A DNA stretch of 47,136 nucleotides from Deltaproteobacteria bacterium (GCA_016927065.1 JAFGNJ010000011.1:1-47136); one strand, 5' to 3'; shown: positions 16,695 through 26,255, numbered from the stretch's first letter. A program made the numbers and translations. Notes: a model not told the origin generated them from the letters alone.

Positions 16695-17797
16695 AGGTAT
16701 TCGTAATTGGGACAAGGGGGTTTCCCCATGTACAGGGAGGTGTTGAGAAACATTGTGAAGAGTTGTTTCCTAGATTGTCTTCATTGGGGTTAGATGTGAC
16801 AGTTTGCACCCGTACCCCCCATCTAATCAAACCTTATAAGAAAGAGTGGAAGGGTGTTAAATTCATAAATCTTTGGTGTCCTCGAATCAAGAGTTTAGAG
16901 GCCCTTTCTCATACTTTTCAAGCATTTTTAGTTGCCAGGATACTTTCACCGGATATCCTCCATTTTCAAGCCATTGGCCCCTCCTTGTTGATCCCTTTAG
17001 CAAAGGGCCTCGGTTTAAAAGTAGTGATGACCCATCATGGGCCGGATTATGAGAGGGCAAAGTGGGGACGACTTGCGAAAAAAGTATTAAAATTGGGTGA
17101 GAGATGGGGTTGTAATTATGCCGATGGAATAATTGCCATCTCATCGGGGATTAAAAAGCAGGTCAAAGAAAAGTTTAATAGAGAGACTTGCCTCATACCC
17201 AATGGAGTACTTATTCCCGCAACGAGGGAGGAGAGAGATTACGTTGAGAGTCTCGGGACTATTCCTGGAAAGTACATCTTCGCAGTAGCTCGGTTCGTCC
17301 CAGAGAAGGGGTTGCACCATCTTATCTCAGCATTCTCAAACCTCGATACCGGTTGGAATTTGGTCATAGCCGGTGATGCCGACCATGAAACAGAGTACAG
17401 CAGAAACCTTAAAATGATGGCCAAAAATACAAAAAATGTAGTTCTCACAGGATTTATCACTGGAGAACCACTTGAAGAGCTTTATTCCCATGCAGGACTC
17501 TTCATTCTCCCCTCATATTACGAAGGGTTGCCTATCGTTTTGCTTGAAGCCTTAAGCTATGGCCTTTCGGTCCTGGTGAGTGACATATCCCCTAACCGAG
17601 AAGTCGAGCTTGATGAAGACAGGTACTTCCCTGTTGGTAATGAAACAGAATTAACAAAAAGATTGGAGTACTGGATAGAGCAAGGTCCTCTAGCAGAAAA
17701 GGAGCGAGAGGAGCAGTTGGAAATGGTGAGACAGAGTTACGATTGGGACAAGATCGCAGAAGAGACATTAAAGGTATATGAGGCGGTGAGTGGATGA
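16691..17797 (+). CDS. GT4-family glycosyltransferase
   Basis: A 368-residue GT-B glycosyltransferase. It starts MKVFVIGTRGFPHVQGGVEK, the GGxE acceptor loop of GT4 enzymes in rhamnosyl- and related transferases. The donor domain has IPNGVLIPAT, FAVARFVPEKGLHHLISAF, NLVIAGDADHETEY and FILPSYYEGLPIVLLEALSY followed by GLSVLVSDI. The start overlaps the radical SAM stop (ATGA). After its stop there is a 73-base gap before the chain-length gene, so this may end the tightly coupled part of the operon. Confidence 0.87.
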   Translation: MKVFVIGTRGFPHVQGGVEKHCEELFPRLSSLGLDVTVCTRTPHLIKPYKKEWKGVKFINLWCPRIKSLEALSHTFQAFLVARILSPDILHFQAIGPSLLIPLAKGLGLKVVMTHHGPDYERAKWGRLAKKVLKLGERWGCNYADGIIAISSGIKKQVKEKFNRETCLIPNGVLIPATREERDYVESLGTIPGKYIFAVARFVPEKGLHHLISAFSNLDTGWNLVIAGDADHETEYSRNLKMMAKNTKNVVLTGFITGEPLEELYSHAGLFILPSYYEGLPIVLLEALSYGLSVLVSDISPNREVELDEDRYFPVGNETELTKRLEYWIEQGPLAEKEREEQLEMVRQSYDWDKIAEETLKVYEAVSG

Positions 17798-17870
17798 ATT
17801 GGTGAATGGTGATAGGGTATCAGAGTTTTAAGGAATTGCTGGTGAAGCAAGAGGCTGAGGAGGAGGGATC

Positions 17871-19145
17871 ATGAAAGAGGATAGAGTTAGAGAAGCATAT
17901 GACGAGATAGACCTCTACGATTACCTGCGGGTGATCTGGAGGTGGAGGTGGATGATTGCTATTGGGGTCATCGTGGCCACGCTGATATCCATTCCGGCCG
18001 CATGCCTGGTGCGCAGTTATGAGAGCCAGGGGGTGCTAAGGGTGAGCGAGGAGTTAAAAAAAGAAGATTCTGGCTCGACATCTGAGAAGGAAGGAGGAGA
18101 GATCATCGTTACTCTCCCTGAATATAAGATCTATAGCGCAACCTTTATGGAGTCCCGACCATTTTTGGACTATCTCAAAGGACAGGAGGTTCTCCCCAGA
18201 GAAGGGATGGCCTCCATAATAGAGAAAAAGCTCATGGCTGAGCCGATCCTTGAGGATTATATCCAACCCCTGTATGCATACTCTGAACAGGAGATGAAAA
18301 TCTTTCACCCAACGGAGCAGTTTATCAGTGCGGTTCAGCTGAGCTGGGAGGGGCCTTCTCCTGAGTTGGTCCAGGGCGTGGTAGATGCCATGGGACTTTT
18401 TGTGAAGGACACGTTAGAGAAAAAAGTCATGGAGCGTTATGTAACCCAAGGGTATCAAGAGGCCTACACCCAAGTGCAAGAGTTAGAGAACAGGTTAGCC
18501 GATTTGAGATTTTCTCTGGGGCAAAACAAGAAGAAGTTGGCAGATCTTAAGAAAATAGCGCAGCAGTCCCCCGCAACAGAACAACTCACCAGCAGAGAGG
18601 TGGTTTCAGTTGATCAAGGTGGGCATCGATACCTTCCCCCATCTACCCAGATGGTAGCCACCCAAGTTGTCCTCACTGATACTAAATTAGATATAAATGA
18701 AACTGAGAGGAAACTGAAGATCAATCGAGTCAAGCTTCAACTCTTTACCGGGTTGAAAAATGCCTTGGAGGCGGGAGATTATTCGGATAGTTTCTTTGAA
18801 CACCTGACAGGGCTCAAGGATGAGTTCTTTCAGGGAAAAGATCTCAAAAGAGATGAAATCCTCATCGTCCACAATGAGGTCTTTGCTGATTTTGCCCTGT
18901 TTAAACATCGCTTTAATGACGTAATGCAGTTTATCTCCGGACCCACCCTGCCGCAAAGGGCTAAGCCCTCCAAGCGAATAGTAGTCGCCATCACCTTTTT
19001 CCTGGGGCTGTTCTTCTTTACTTTACTTGCCTTCTTTTTGGAATTCATACAGCGGGGCCAGCAGCGAGAGAGGAAAGAGGTTGTAACGAGAGGTAAACGA
19101 AAGGTGATAAAGGCTGGTTCTGGTTCAAAAGAAAAACAGATCTGA
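17871..19145 (+). CDS. Wzz-type polysaccharide chain-length determinant
   Basis: A 424-residue protein of polysaccharide co-polymerase type. An N-terminal cytoplasmic stretch (IDLYDYLRVIWRWRWMIAIG) leads into the first membrane helix. A long periplasmic region follows with coiled-coil-like heptads (YQEAYTQVQELENRLADLRF). The second helix is near the C-terminus (IVVAITFFLGLFFFTLLAFF). No Walker motifs follow, so it lacks the tyrosine-kinase domain of Wzc-type proteins. A strong ribosome-binding site (GGAGGAGG) precedes ATG 17871. It should set polymer length with the Wzy-like protein at 10738. It is followed one base later by galE. Confidence 0.82.
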   Translation: MKEDRVREAYDEIDLYDYLRVIWRWRWMIAIGVIVATLISIPAACLVRSYESQGVLRVSEELKKEDSGSTSEKEGGEIIVTLPEYKIYSATFMESRPFLDYLKGQEVLPREGMASIIEKKLMAEPILEDYIQPLYAYSEQEMKIFHPTEQFISAVQLSWEGPSPELVQGVVDAMGLFVKDTLEKKVMERYVTQGYQEAYTQVQELENRLADLRFSLGQNKKKLADLKKIAQQSPATEQLTSREVVSVDQGGHRYLPPSTQMVATQVVLTDTKLDINETERKLKINRVKLQLFTGLKNALEAGDYSDSFFEHLTGLKDEFFQGKDLKRDEILIVHNEVFADFALFKHRFNDVMQFISGPTLPQRAKPSKRIVVAITFFLGLFFFTLLAFFLEFIQRGQQRERKEVVTRGKRKVIKAGSGSKEKQI

Positions 19146-19146
19146 T

Positions 19147-20145
19147 ATGAAAAAAGTCATCCTTGTCACCGGCGGGGCGGGTTATATCGGAAGCCATGTG
19201 GTCAAGGAGTTGGAGAGAAAGGGCTACCAACCCCTGGTCTACGACAACCTCTCCACAGGCCATCGGTGGGCAATGAAGCGGGATGAGTTAATAGAAGGGG
19301 ACCTTGGGGATAAAGCGCATTTACAAAAAATCTTGCATAAAGAGAAACCCGTAGCAGTGATGCACTTTGCTGCAAGATCTATAGTGAGTGAATCAGTAGA
19401 GCGACCAGAGCTCTATTTCCGCAATAATGTTATCAATACCTTTAACCTCCTGGAAGCGATGCTGGCAAGTGGGGTGCAATACTTTATCTTTTCTTCCAGT
19501 GCTGCCGTTTATGGAAATCCACAGCAGGTCCCTATTCCCGAAGATCATCCCTTGGACCCGGTAAACCCTTATGGAGAGGGGAAGGTCGTTGTAGAGAGAG
19601 CCTTACCGTGGTATGAGGAAGCCCATGATCTGAGGCATATTTCTTTGAGATATTTCAATGCCGCCGGGGCCGATCCTGAGGGAGAGCTTGGAGAGGATCA
19701 CAATCCAGAGACCCACCTCATTCCCCGGGTCTTGGAAGTTGCCGCAATGAAGAGGCCCTTGATAGAGATCTACGGCACCGATTACGATACCCCTGATGGC
19801 ACCTGTATCAGGGATTACATCCACGTCACTGATCTGGTCCAGGCCCATATCCTGGCCATGGAAGCCCTCCTTAACGGCCATCCTAGTCGCGTTTACAACC
19901 TGGGGAATCAAAGGGGGTTCTCTGTGAGGGAGGTGATAGAGGTTGCCCGAGGAGTAACGGGCCATCCTATTCCCACCAAAGAATCTCCCCGTCGGCCAGG
20001 AGACCCGCCCGTGCTGATAGCCAGCTCAGAGAGGATAAAAAAAGAGTTAGGATGGAAGCCCCACCATGATGACCTGAGGACAATTATTGAAAAGGCGTGG
20101 AGGTGGATATTAACAGAGAAAAAAGATAAGGGGCCATTATGTTAA
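19147..20145 (+). CDS. galE: UDP-glucose 4-epimerase
   Basis: A 332-residue extended short-chain dehydrogenase. The NAD-binding loop is VTGGAGYIGSHVVKEL at the N-terminus, followed by YDNLSTGHRWAM, MHFAARSIVSESV, the catalytic FSSSAAVYG and the Tyr-x3-Lys motif in NPYGEGK. RYFNAAGADPEGELGEDHNP, ETHLIPRVLEVA, DGTCIRDYIHVTDL and YNLGNQRGFSVREVI are classical GalE blocks. It interconverts UDP-glucose and UDP-galactose (or the N-acetyl forms), supplying a donor for the glycosyltransferases of the locus. It overlaps the sugar-phosphate transferase gene by seven bases. Confidence 0.93.
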   Translation: MKKVILVTGGAGYIGSHVVKELERKGYQPLVYDNLSTGHRWAMKRDELIEGDLGDKAHLQKILHKEKPVAVMHFAARSIVSESVERPELYFRNNVINTFNLLEAMLASGVQYFIFSSSAAVYGNPQQVPIPEDHPLDPVNPYGEGKVVVERALPWYEEAHDLRHISLRYFNAAGADPEGELGEDHNPETHLIPRVLEVAAMKRPLIEIYGTDYDTPDGTCIRDYIHVTDLVQAHILAMEALLNGHPSRVYNLGNQRGFSVREVIEVARGVTGHPIPTKESPRRPGDPPVLIASSERIKKELGWKPHHDDLRTIIEKAWRWILTEKKDKGPLC

Positions 20146-21557
20146 GAGAATATATGGCTACCTTCAGATATCTTCTCTTTTTAATTGATATTTTCCTTGT
20201 TCTGCCCGCCTTTTATTTGACTTACTATTTAAGGACAGTACTTCTATCAGATCTGCGGTGGTTTTCGAAAGAGGTAGCCCCTTTCTCCGATTATGTTTCA
20301 TTGATTTTATATTTAATTATTTTTACTCCTTTAATATTAAACTTAACGGGTGCATATCAACCCTTTCGCCGTGAGAGCCTTGCCAAGATATCAAAGAGAT
20401 TACTTTTCAGTGTTATCATAGTAATGTTTTTTAGCGGTGCCATTATTTTCTTCCGGCAGGAGTGGATTTATAGTCGGTCCTTATTATTGGGGTGGGGATC
20501 AGTTTATTTTATCCTTATTTTTTTTCAAAGAATATTGGTAATTTCTTTTTTAAGGAGTATCCGAAAAGGCGGCTTTAATTACAGGCGGATAGCAATCGTA
20601 GGAACGGGAGCAGAGGCCCTCGAGGTGATCACAGAGATCCAAGCCCATAGCTTTTGGGGTTTAAAGATTGAAGGGCTGATAACGAAAACGGATGAAAAAA
20701 GCAAGGAATTTTTTGGTCTGAAAGTGTTGGGGAACCTACATAATATTGATCAGATCCTGCGAGAGCACGCTATCGATGAAGTGTATTGCACCGAATTTCC
20801 TTCGCGTAAGTCTCTAGAAAAGTTGAGAATGGCCTGTATCGTGATCGGATGCCCGTTATATATAGTACCCGAGCGAAAGAAGGGGTTTAACTGTAAGATT
20901 TCCGTAGAAAAACTTGGCCCTATCCCTTTAGTTTCTTATCGTACCGCCTCTCTGGCCCGCCGTCAACGTTTTATCAAAAGGGCGCTAGACCTCTTCATCG
21001 TCAGCCTGGTCATGCTCGTTTTTCCCCTTATCTATCTGATTGTTGGCATAGCGATAAAGTTGGATTCGCCAGGCCCGGTGCTCTATTCCTCTATCAGGAT
21101 TGCACATAACAGGAGGAGATTTCGGTGTCATAAGTTTCGCACCATGACAAAGGATGCTGAAAATCTCGTCCATCTCCTCAAGAAGATAGATGAGATTGAC
21201 GGACCGGCGAGGAAATCCTCCAAGGATCCGAGGATAACGAGAGTTGGTCGGTTTTTAAGGAAATACAGCATCGATGAGATCCCTCAGTTTATCAACGTCT
21301 TCAAGGGTGAGATGTGCCTGGTCGGTCCCAGGCCACCATTGCCCGATGAGGTCGAAAAATATGGCTTTAGTGATCTGCGCAGATTGAGTATGCCCCAGGG
21401 CATCACCGGCCTCTGGCAGGTGAGTGGCAGGGACGCCGTAAAGAGCTTTCGTGAGCGACTAAAACTAGATTTGGCCTATATAGACAATTGGTCCCTCTGG
21501 CTCGATTTTAAGATCATTCTCAAAACTTTTCCTGTGATCTTCAAAGGGAGTGTTTAG
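20139..21557 (+). CDS. Undecaprenyl-phosphate sugar-1-phosphate transferase (WbaP/WcaJ type)
   Basis: A 472-residue polyprenyl glycosylphosphotransferase. Four or five N-terminal membrane helices come first, then a nucleotide-binding-like middle domain (RIAIVGTGAEALEVITEIQA). The C-terminal catalytic Bac_transf domain has KRALDLFIVSL, KLDSPGPVLYSSIRI, FRCHKFRTM, LRKYSIDEIPQFINVFKGEM, LVGPRPPLPDEV and GITGLWQVSGR. It transfers the first sugar phosphate (galactose, glucose or N-acetyl sugar) to undecaprenyl phosphate and so starts the repeat unit. galE directly upstream makes a galactose-type priming sugar plausible. The stop overlaps a GTG start of a relic gene. Confidence 0.92.
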   Translation: MLREYMATFRYLLFLIDIFLVLPAFYLTYYLRTVLLSDLRWFSKEVAPFSDYVSLILYLIIFTPLILNLTGAYQPFRRESLAKISKRLLFSVIIVMFFSGAIIFFRQEWIYSRSLLLGWGSVYFILIFFQRILVISFLRSIRKGGFNYRRIAIVGTGAEALEVITEIQAHSFWGLKIEGLITKTDEKSKEFFGLKVLGNLHNIDQILREHAIDEVYCTEFPSRKSLEKLRMACIVIGCPLYIVPERKKGFNCKISVEKLGPIPLVSYRTASLARRQRFIKRALDLFIVSLVMLVFPLIYLIVGIAIKLDSPGPVLYSSIRIAHNRRRFRCHKFRTMTKDAENLVHLLKKIDEIDGPARKSSKDPRITRVGRFLRKYSIDEIPQFINVFKGEMCLVGPRPPLPDEVEKYGFSDLRRLSMPQGITGLWQVSGRDAVKSFRERLKLDLAYIDNWSLWLDFKIILKTFPVIFKGSV

Positions 21558-21980
21558 TGAGGCCCTTGAGGGTCTTTGTCCTCTTTTTTCTTATCCTCAT
21601 ACGCATACATTCTCTTTTCTCCCTAGCCCATCCTACTCCCTTTGAGGCTCATTTTATCGATGTCGGTTATGGAGATGCCATCCTGTTAAAATTGCCTCGG
21701 GGAGGGACGATGCTGATCGATGGGGGTACCGAGGAATGTGGGCAGATTGTACTTCGCCTTACACGAGAAGATCCTGGGAAGGAAGGTTCTTTTATGCATC
21801 CCCGTCCTCGTCTTTCTCACCGGTTGTGGGGATGAACTCATCCAGGGGGTTGTGCCCAACAAGGTATATGACTTCAGGGATATCTTGATGAACTTTACTG
21901 GGGGGATTTTGGGAGAGTTGATCCTTGTCATCTTTAATCCAGCCTTGATAAAGGTAAAAGAGCGTGTTTCGAAAACTTGA
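21557..21980 (+). pseudogene. Chimeric relic: metallo-hydrolase N-terminus joined to a VanZ-like C-terminus
   Basis: From GTG 21557 one frame encodes a hydrophobic leader and then FEAHFIDVGYGDAILLKLP and GGTMLIDGGT, the opening of a ComEC/metallo-beta-lactamase-fold domain. It breaks off before the HxHxDH metal motif, ending about 21835. An overlapping frame from about 21750 to 21980 encodes VLLCIPVLVFLTGCGDELIQ, then VVPNKVYDFRDILMNFTGGI, the DE-x2-Q and D-x2-x-N parts of VanZ-family membrane proteins. A deletion seems to have joined two genes out of frame. Neither half looks functional. It lies between the sugar-1-phosphate transferase and the GT39-like gene. Confidence 0.65.
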
Positions 21981-23451
21981 CCTATCAAAGGAGGACAAGG
22001 GAAATCTGATCACCCTGCTCGTCTTCGGCCTTATCCTGAGGACCTATGCCTTCTCCCAGATCTATATGATCTCCCTCGATGGTGCCTTCCAGTATATACC
22101 AGTAGCCAAGCTCTTTTATCAGGGTGAATATCTCCAGGCCCTGCTCCAACCCCAATTTCCCCTCTATCCCTTTTTGATCTCAATCCTTACCCATATAACA
22201 GGAGACTTCGAGCTGTCCGGCCAGGTGATCTCCATCATCTTCAGCCTCTTGACCGTAATCCCCCTTTATTTGATCGGGAAGTCCCTCTTCGGCCCCAGAG
22301 CCGGGTTCTGGACTACGGTATTGTATCTCATCAACCCTTTGATGCTGCATAGTTCAGTGGATGTATTGAAAGAGGGACTGCTGATCTTTTTATTTTTCAC
22401 CTCAGTCTATTGCTCCTTGAGTTTTTTACAGAAGGGAAAAAGGACATGGCTGATCTGGACGGTAATCTTCGCTGCAGTCGGGGCCCTGGTCCGCATCAAC
22501 GCCCTGGTGGTGCTAGCGGTCATGGGAGCATGGTTGGGGTATAGGATCCTGCGTGGGAGGTTGAGGGAAAAGAACTTGACATATCGCTATCTCTGGGTGT
22601 TAGTTCCGATCCTTGGGGGCATACTTGCTTTTGTTATCGCAGTAATCTGGGGCTGGGAGTTTTTAACGACAAAGAAGGTTTATGGCCTCATACATAATTT
22701 CCGTATTCAGTGGTTCGGTTACCAGAGGCCAAATGTGTTTCGGATTGGAGCAGACATCTTTTATATTATCGTTCGATTCGCAGAAAAGACCTATGTCCTA
22801 CCCTTTCTTCTCGCCCTGTTCGGCCTGGGGTGGAGGATGAAGGCCAGAGAATTTGGCGTTGAGGAGAGGTATCTCGCCCTTTTGATAGTGGTGTTTATCG
22901 CCATTTTGTTTCCCAATTTATATGCATCAGGGAGATATCACCTCCCAGCCATTTTTCTGCTGTATCTCTGGGCCGGATTTGGCTTCGTAAAGATACGAGA
23001 GTTAATCGATAGTAAGTTCACGAGATATCCCAAGCTCACCGCCGTTATACCCGTTATGATCCTCCTGGGAACAATATTACCCATCTCCCTTCAGCCCCAA
23101 AGGTTAGATAAGATCGGCCGCAAGGAAGCAGGGCTGTGGTTGCGACAACAAACGCCAACCCCACCCCTTATTCTGACCGACGACCCCAGGGTTGCCTACT
23201 ATGCAGGGGGAGCATATGTGACTATTCCCCCTGGCGTTACCCCCGAGAAAATAGTCAACATGGGGATAAAGCAAAGGGTGGACTATTTGGTAATAGAGGG
23301 GAAGGGAACCGAGGTCTCAGATACCTTTGCCCCTTTCGAGAAAAAGGGGGATTTAGAACTCGTCCTCCGTCATCCTTATGGGCATAAGGGAAGAGTTATC
23401 TATGTCTATAAAATGAGAAGGCAAATAAACCCTTCTCAAAAGGCCTCATAG
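21964..23451 (+). CDS. GT39/ArnT-like membrane glycosyltransferase
   Basis: A 495-residue GT-C type protein from GTG 21964. The first loop after helix 1 has MISLDGAFQYIPVAKLFYQG, with the acidic residue expected for catalysis. It continues PQFPLYPFLISILTHIT and multiple helices (LLTVIPLYLIGKSLFGPRAG, then NPLMLHSSVDVLKEGLLIF), as in PMT_2 family proteins. The C-terminal soluble part (DDPRVAYYAGGAYVTIPPGV) is a periplasmic domain. It would take sugar from a polyprenyl-phosphate donor and add it to a glycan, lipid or protein outside the cytoplasm. It is the last + strand gene before convergent genes begin 14 bases later. Confidence 0.8.
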   Translation: MFRKLDLSKEDKGNLITLLVFGLILRTYAFSQIYMISLDGAFQYIPVAKLFYQGEYLQALLQPQFPLYPFLISILTHITGDFELSGQVISIIFSLLTVIPLYLIGKSLFGPRAGFWTTVLYLINPLMLHSSVDVLKEGLLIFLFFTSVYCSLSFLQKGKRTWLIWTVIFAAVGALVRINALVVLAVMGAWLGYRILRGRLREKNLTYRYLWVLVPILGGILAFVIAVIWGWEFLTTKKVYGLIHNFRIQWFGYQRPNVFRIGADIFYIIVRFAEKTYVLPFLLALFGLGWRMKAREFGVEERYLALLIVVFIAILFPNLYASGRYHLPAIFLLYLWAGFGFVKIRELIDSKFTRYPKLTAVIPVMILLGTILPISLQPQRLDKIGRKEAGLWLRQQTPTPPLILTDDPRVAYYAGGAYVTIPPGVTPEKIVNMGIKQRVDYLVIEGKGTEVSDTFAPFEKKGDLELVLRHPYGHKGRVIYVYKMRRQINPSQKAS

Positions 23452-23465
23452 CGTCCTGCTGAAGC

Positions 23466-24683
23466 TCACACCTTTCCTAACACCAAACAAACATTGTTCC
23501 CCCCAAAGGCAAAGGAATTGGAAATGGCGATATGGATATCCTTCTCCCTGGCCTCATTGGGGGTGTAATCGAGGTCGCACTCCGGATCGGGGGTGGCATA
23601 ATTAATGGTGGGCGGAATTATTCCCTCCTGGAGGGAGAGGAGAGTAGCGACCGCCTCAATCCCCCCTGCCGAGCCCAAGCAGTGCCCGATCATCGATTTG
23701 ATGGAGCTGACGGGAATTTCATAGGCCCTCGCGCCGAAGACCTGCTTGATCCCTCTGGTCTCCACCATGTCGTTCACCGGGGTCGCTGTCCCATGGGCAT
23801 TTATGTAGTCCACTGCGTCAGCGGATACCTCCGCATCCATCAAGGCCAGTCTGATGGTCCGAGCAATCCCTTCACCTGATGGTTCTGGGGCCGTGAGGTG
23901 ATGCGCCTCAGCACAGATGCCGTATCCCAAAACCTCACCCCATATCCGGGCACCCCTTGCCCGGGCGTGCCCCAATTCCTCCAGGATGACGATTCCCGCG
24001 CCCTCCCCAAGAGAGAGACCCACCCTATTCTTGTCAAATGGACGGCAACCCTCAGGGTCGATGGACCTAAGGCTGTTGAAACCGGCATAGGTCACCTCAC
24101 AGAGGGAATCGCTCCCGCCTGAAATCATCAGATCCGCCGTGCCCCCAGCGATGGTATCAGAGGCAAAGGCGATGGCCGCAGCGCTGGAGGAACAGACAGT
24201 CGCGGTGGTGGTTCGAGGGCCGCGCAGATCGAATTCCTTCGCTATATGATCGGTGGTGGTGGCAAGGGAAAAAGAAAGTAGTAGACTGGGGGAAGGTCTT
24301 TTCGAGGCTTGGGTATAGATAGCTCGGAAGTACTTTTCGACGGAGAAGATTCCTCCGGAATCCGCTCCTAAAATGATCCCAAATCGTTCTCGTTCTATGT
24401 CCTCTTCTTCAATACCCGAGTCCTGCATCGCCTCCCGAGCGGCGATGATCCCGAATTGATCACAGCGGGACAACCTCCGTATATCCCTTTGGCTAAAATG
24501 GTTCTCAGGTAACAATCTATCTACTTCGCCGCCATTATGAGTGCGATATGCTGTGGTGTCAAAAATGGTTATATTTTTGATGCCTGTCCGCCCTTCTTTC
24601 AAGGATTGCCAGAAGGTGGGGACATCGTTCCCCACGGCGGTTACGACACCCATGCCGGTGACTACCACTCGCCTCTTGCGCAC
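23466..24683 (-). CDS. Beta-ketoacyl-ACP synthase (FabF/KAS II-like)
   Basis: A 405-residue thiolase-fold condensing enzyme from a GTG start with GGAGG about ten bases upstream. All three catalytic residues are present: Cys164 in TATVCSSSAAA, His297 in NAHGTATPVND and His334 in SMIGHCLGSAGG. The C-terminal SNSFAFGGNN is typical. It ends the minus-strand lipid cluster, 67 bases after lolA. Two other condensing-enzyme genes lie about 6 and 8 kb upstream on the same strand, so this is likely a dedicated elongating enzyme for a special lipid or polyene rather than housekeeping FabF. Start-unit specificity cannot be read from sequence. Confidence 0.9.
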   Translation of the reverse strand: MRKRRVVVTGMGVVTAVGNDVPTFWQSLKEGRTGIKNITIFDTTAYRTHNGGEVDRLLPENHFSQRDIRRLSRCDQFGIIAAREAMQDSGIEEEDIERERFGIILGADSGGIFSVEKYFRAIYTQASKRPSPSLLLSFSLATTTDHIAKEFDLRGPRTTTATVCSSSAAAIAFASDTIAGGTADLMISGGSDSLCEVTYAGFNSLRSIDPEGCRPFDKNRVGLSLGEGAGIVILEELGHARARGARIWGEVLGYGICAEAHHLTAPEPSGEGIARTIRLALMDAEVSADAVDYINAHGTATPVNDMVETRGIKQVFGARAYEIPVSSIKSMIGHCLGSAGGIEAVATLLSLQEGIIPPTINYATPDPECDLDYTPNEAREKDIHIAISNSFAFGGNNVCLVLGKV

Positions 24684-24750
24684 AGTTTTAGGCCTCCAAT
24701 AAAAATACTATCATGGGGAAAATCTTAATACTGGACCTCTCCATGCTTCC

Positions 24751-25419
24751 TTAACGCCTCATCGGCTCGATAATCTCAACATCAGGGGGGAGCCGAAGTT
24801 GAAAGGAGGAATCCGGGATACCAACGTTTGTCCTGACGTTGAGGTAGTTCGTAATAGTGCGATCACCACTCTTCTCCTTCAATTCCAATCTTTTCGGCAT
24901 CCAGTTTGATGTATCAATGGAGATTCGAATCTCTTGAAAGATTGCGAGATCTTCTGCAGGCTCTATGCCCAGCACTACTTCATCCTCTTTCTCCTCCTGT
25001 AGCCATATCTTCTTCCCCAGGGTCTCGATGGGGTTTTGGAAAAAGAGGAGCCATTTGGCCAAAACGGGGTTGCCGGCGACCTGATAGCGCTGGACCACCC
25101 GCTCCTCAGGGAAGTAAATCAGGAGGACGCCTTTGTTTAAGACCGTTACGTTGGGATAGGGGGGGTACATCTCCACCCATAGCTGATTGGGCTGCTTCAA
25201 TCGCATCTTACCATGAGAGACCACCGGCTCCTTGAAGAGTGAGGAAATCTTTACCTGTTTGATGTCGGCGGTGAAGTCCTCTAAAGACTCCTGGGCCTTT
25301 TTGAGTTGTTCCAAGATAGGAGCAACATCCTTACTCTCCTGCTTGGCCCAAGAAGGGACCACCAGGGAAACAAAAAAGAAAAACAGCAATAAAAAGATAG
25401 TAATAGTAGCTTTTCTCAT
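24751..25419 (-). CDS. lolA: LolA-like outer-membrane lipoprotein carrier
   Basis: A 222-residue exported protein. The signal peptide (MRKATITIFLLLFFFFVSLV, ending near PSWA) is followed by a LolA fold: LKKAQESLEDFTADIKQVKI, VSHGKMRLKQPNQLWVEMYP, GVLLIYFPEERVVQRYQV and a C-terminal RLPPDVEIIEP. An AAGGTGA ribosome-binding site precedes the ATG. It overlaps the upstream methyltransferase by four bases (ATGA). LolA-like proteins occur in aryl-polyene clusters, where they are thought to carry the product to the outer membrane. Given the ketosynthase neighbours, a lipid-carrier role is more likely than the housekeeping one; that is inference. Confidence 0.82.
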   Translation of the reverse strand: MRKATITIFLLLFFFFVSLVVPSWAKQESKDVAPILEQLKKAQESLEDFTADIKQVKISSLFKEPVVSHGKMRLKQPNQLWVEMYPPYPNVTVLNKGVLLIYFPEERVVQRYQVAGNPVLAKWLLFFQNPIETLGKKIWLQEEKEDEVVLGIEPAEDLAIFQEIRISIDTSNWMPKRLELKEKSGDRTITNYLNVRTNVGIPDSSFQLRLPPDVEIIEPMRR

Positions 25420-26255
25420 GGTGTCACCTTTCGTGCAATGGTTGTCTTGCTCACCCCGGGTAATAAGATCCGTCCTCGTGAGAGCCGATAGAGGGTCTCC
25501 GCCAGGTTACCAAAGATGAAACCTGCCCATTTGCCACTCAGATTGGATGGGGTCGTGAACCCTCCGATAACGGTCTTAATGCCTGTAAAGCCTTTCTTCT
25601 CCAAAGCCCAGCGCATGATTCTGGGCGAGAAGTCGCTGAGATGAAAGGGGAGATGGTACAGATCATTCTTGATCCTCATGAGGGAGAGGATATTTTTGAT
25701 GGGGGTAGTATGGGGATAGCGCACCAGAATCATCCCACCAGGCCGCAATATCCGGTGGACCTCACTAAAGAAGGCCAAGGGGTCGGGAAGGTGCTCGACA
25801 ACATAAAAGGCGGTGACCACGTCAAATTCTTCATTATGAAAAGAAGTCTCCTCCCACGGCTGATTAAGGATGGATAGTCCCCAACGTTTGCGGCCATAGT
25901 CTGCCCCTGTGGAGGAGACCTCCAGCCCCATAACCTCCCACCCCCTGGACTGCATCAAGGCAAGAAAAAAGCCGTATCCTGTCCCCACATCCAACAGTTT
26001 TCCAGAAGGCAAAGAGCGCTCGATGAGATTCGCCCCTTTTTGGAATACCGGCTCCATCATCGTTCCCCACCCCTCGATCGCTTCATCCCCTTCAGGCAGG
26101 TAGATTTGATAAGCCTGTAATAGTTCCTGCTGAGAGGGGCGGGGATTTTGATAGATGAAGCCGCACCTCAGGCAGCGGACCATGCAATAATCGCCTTCCT
26201 GGTGGAGTTTCTTCTGTTCCTTTGATGAACAGAGGGAGCATGCAAGCCACTCCAC
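25416..26255 (-). CDS. Zinc-ribbon SAM-dependent methyltransferase
   Basis: About 279 residues from GTG 26255. A longer frame opens at ATG 26276, but AGGAGG sits seven bases before the GTG and nothing precedes the ATG. A zinc ribbon comes first (CSLCSSKEQKKLHQ, then VRCLRCGFIYQNPRPSQQEL), then a Methyltransf_23-type core: KLLDVGTGYGFFLALMQSRG, GLEVSSTGADYG, FDVVTAFYVVEHLPDPLAFF and RILRPGGMILVRYPH. This type is common in secondary-metabolite and sugar clusters. It overlaps lolA by four bases. A truncated second copy of its 5' end lies at 27837-27980, upstream of the radical SAM gene. Confidence 0.82.
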   Translation of the reverse strand: MEWLACSLCSSKEQKKLHQEGDYCMVRCLRCGFIYQNPRPSQQELLQAYQIYLPEGDEAIEGWGTMMEPVFQKGANLIERSLPSGKLLDVGTGYGFFLALMQSRGWEVMGLEVSSTGADYGRKRWGLSILNQPWEETSFHNEEFDVVTAFYVVEHLPDPLAFFSEVHRILRPGGMILVRYPHTTPIKNILSLMRIKNDLYHLPFHLSDFSPRIMRWALEKKGFTGIKTVIGGFTTPSNLSGKWAGFIFGNLAETLYRLSRGRILLPGVSKTTIARKVTP

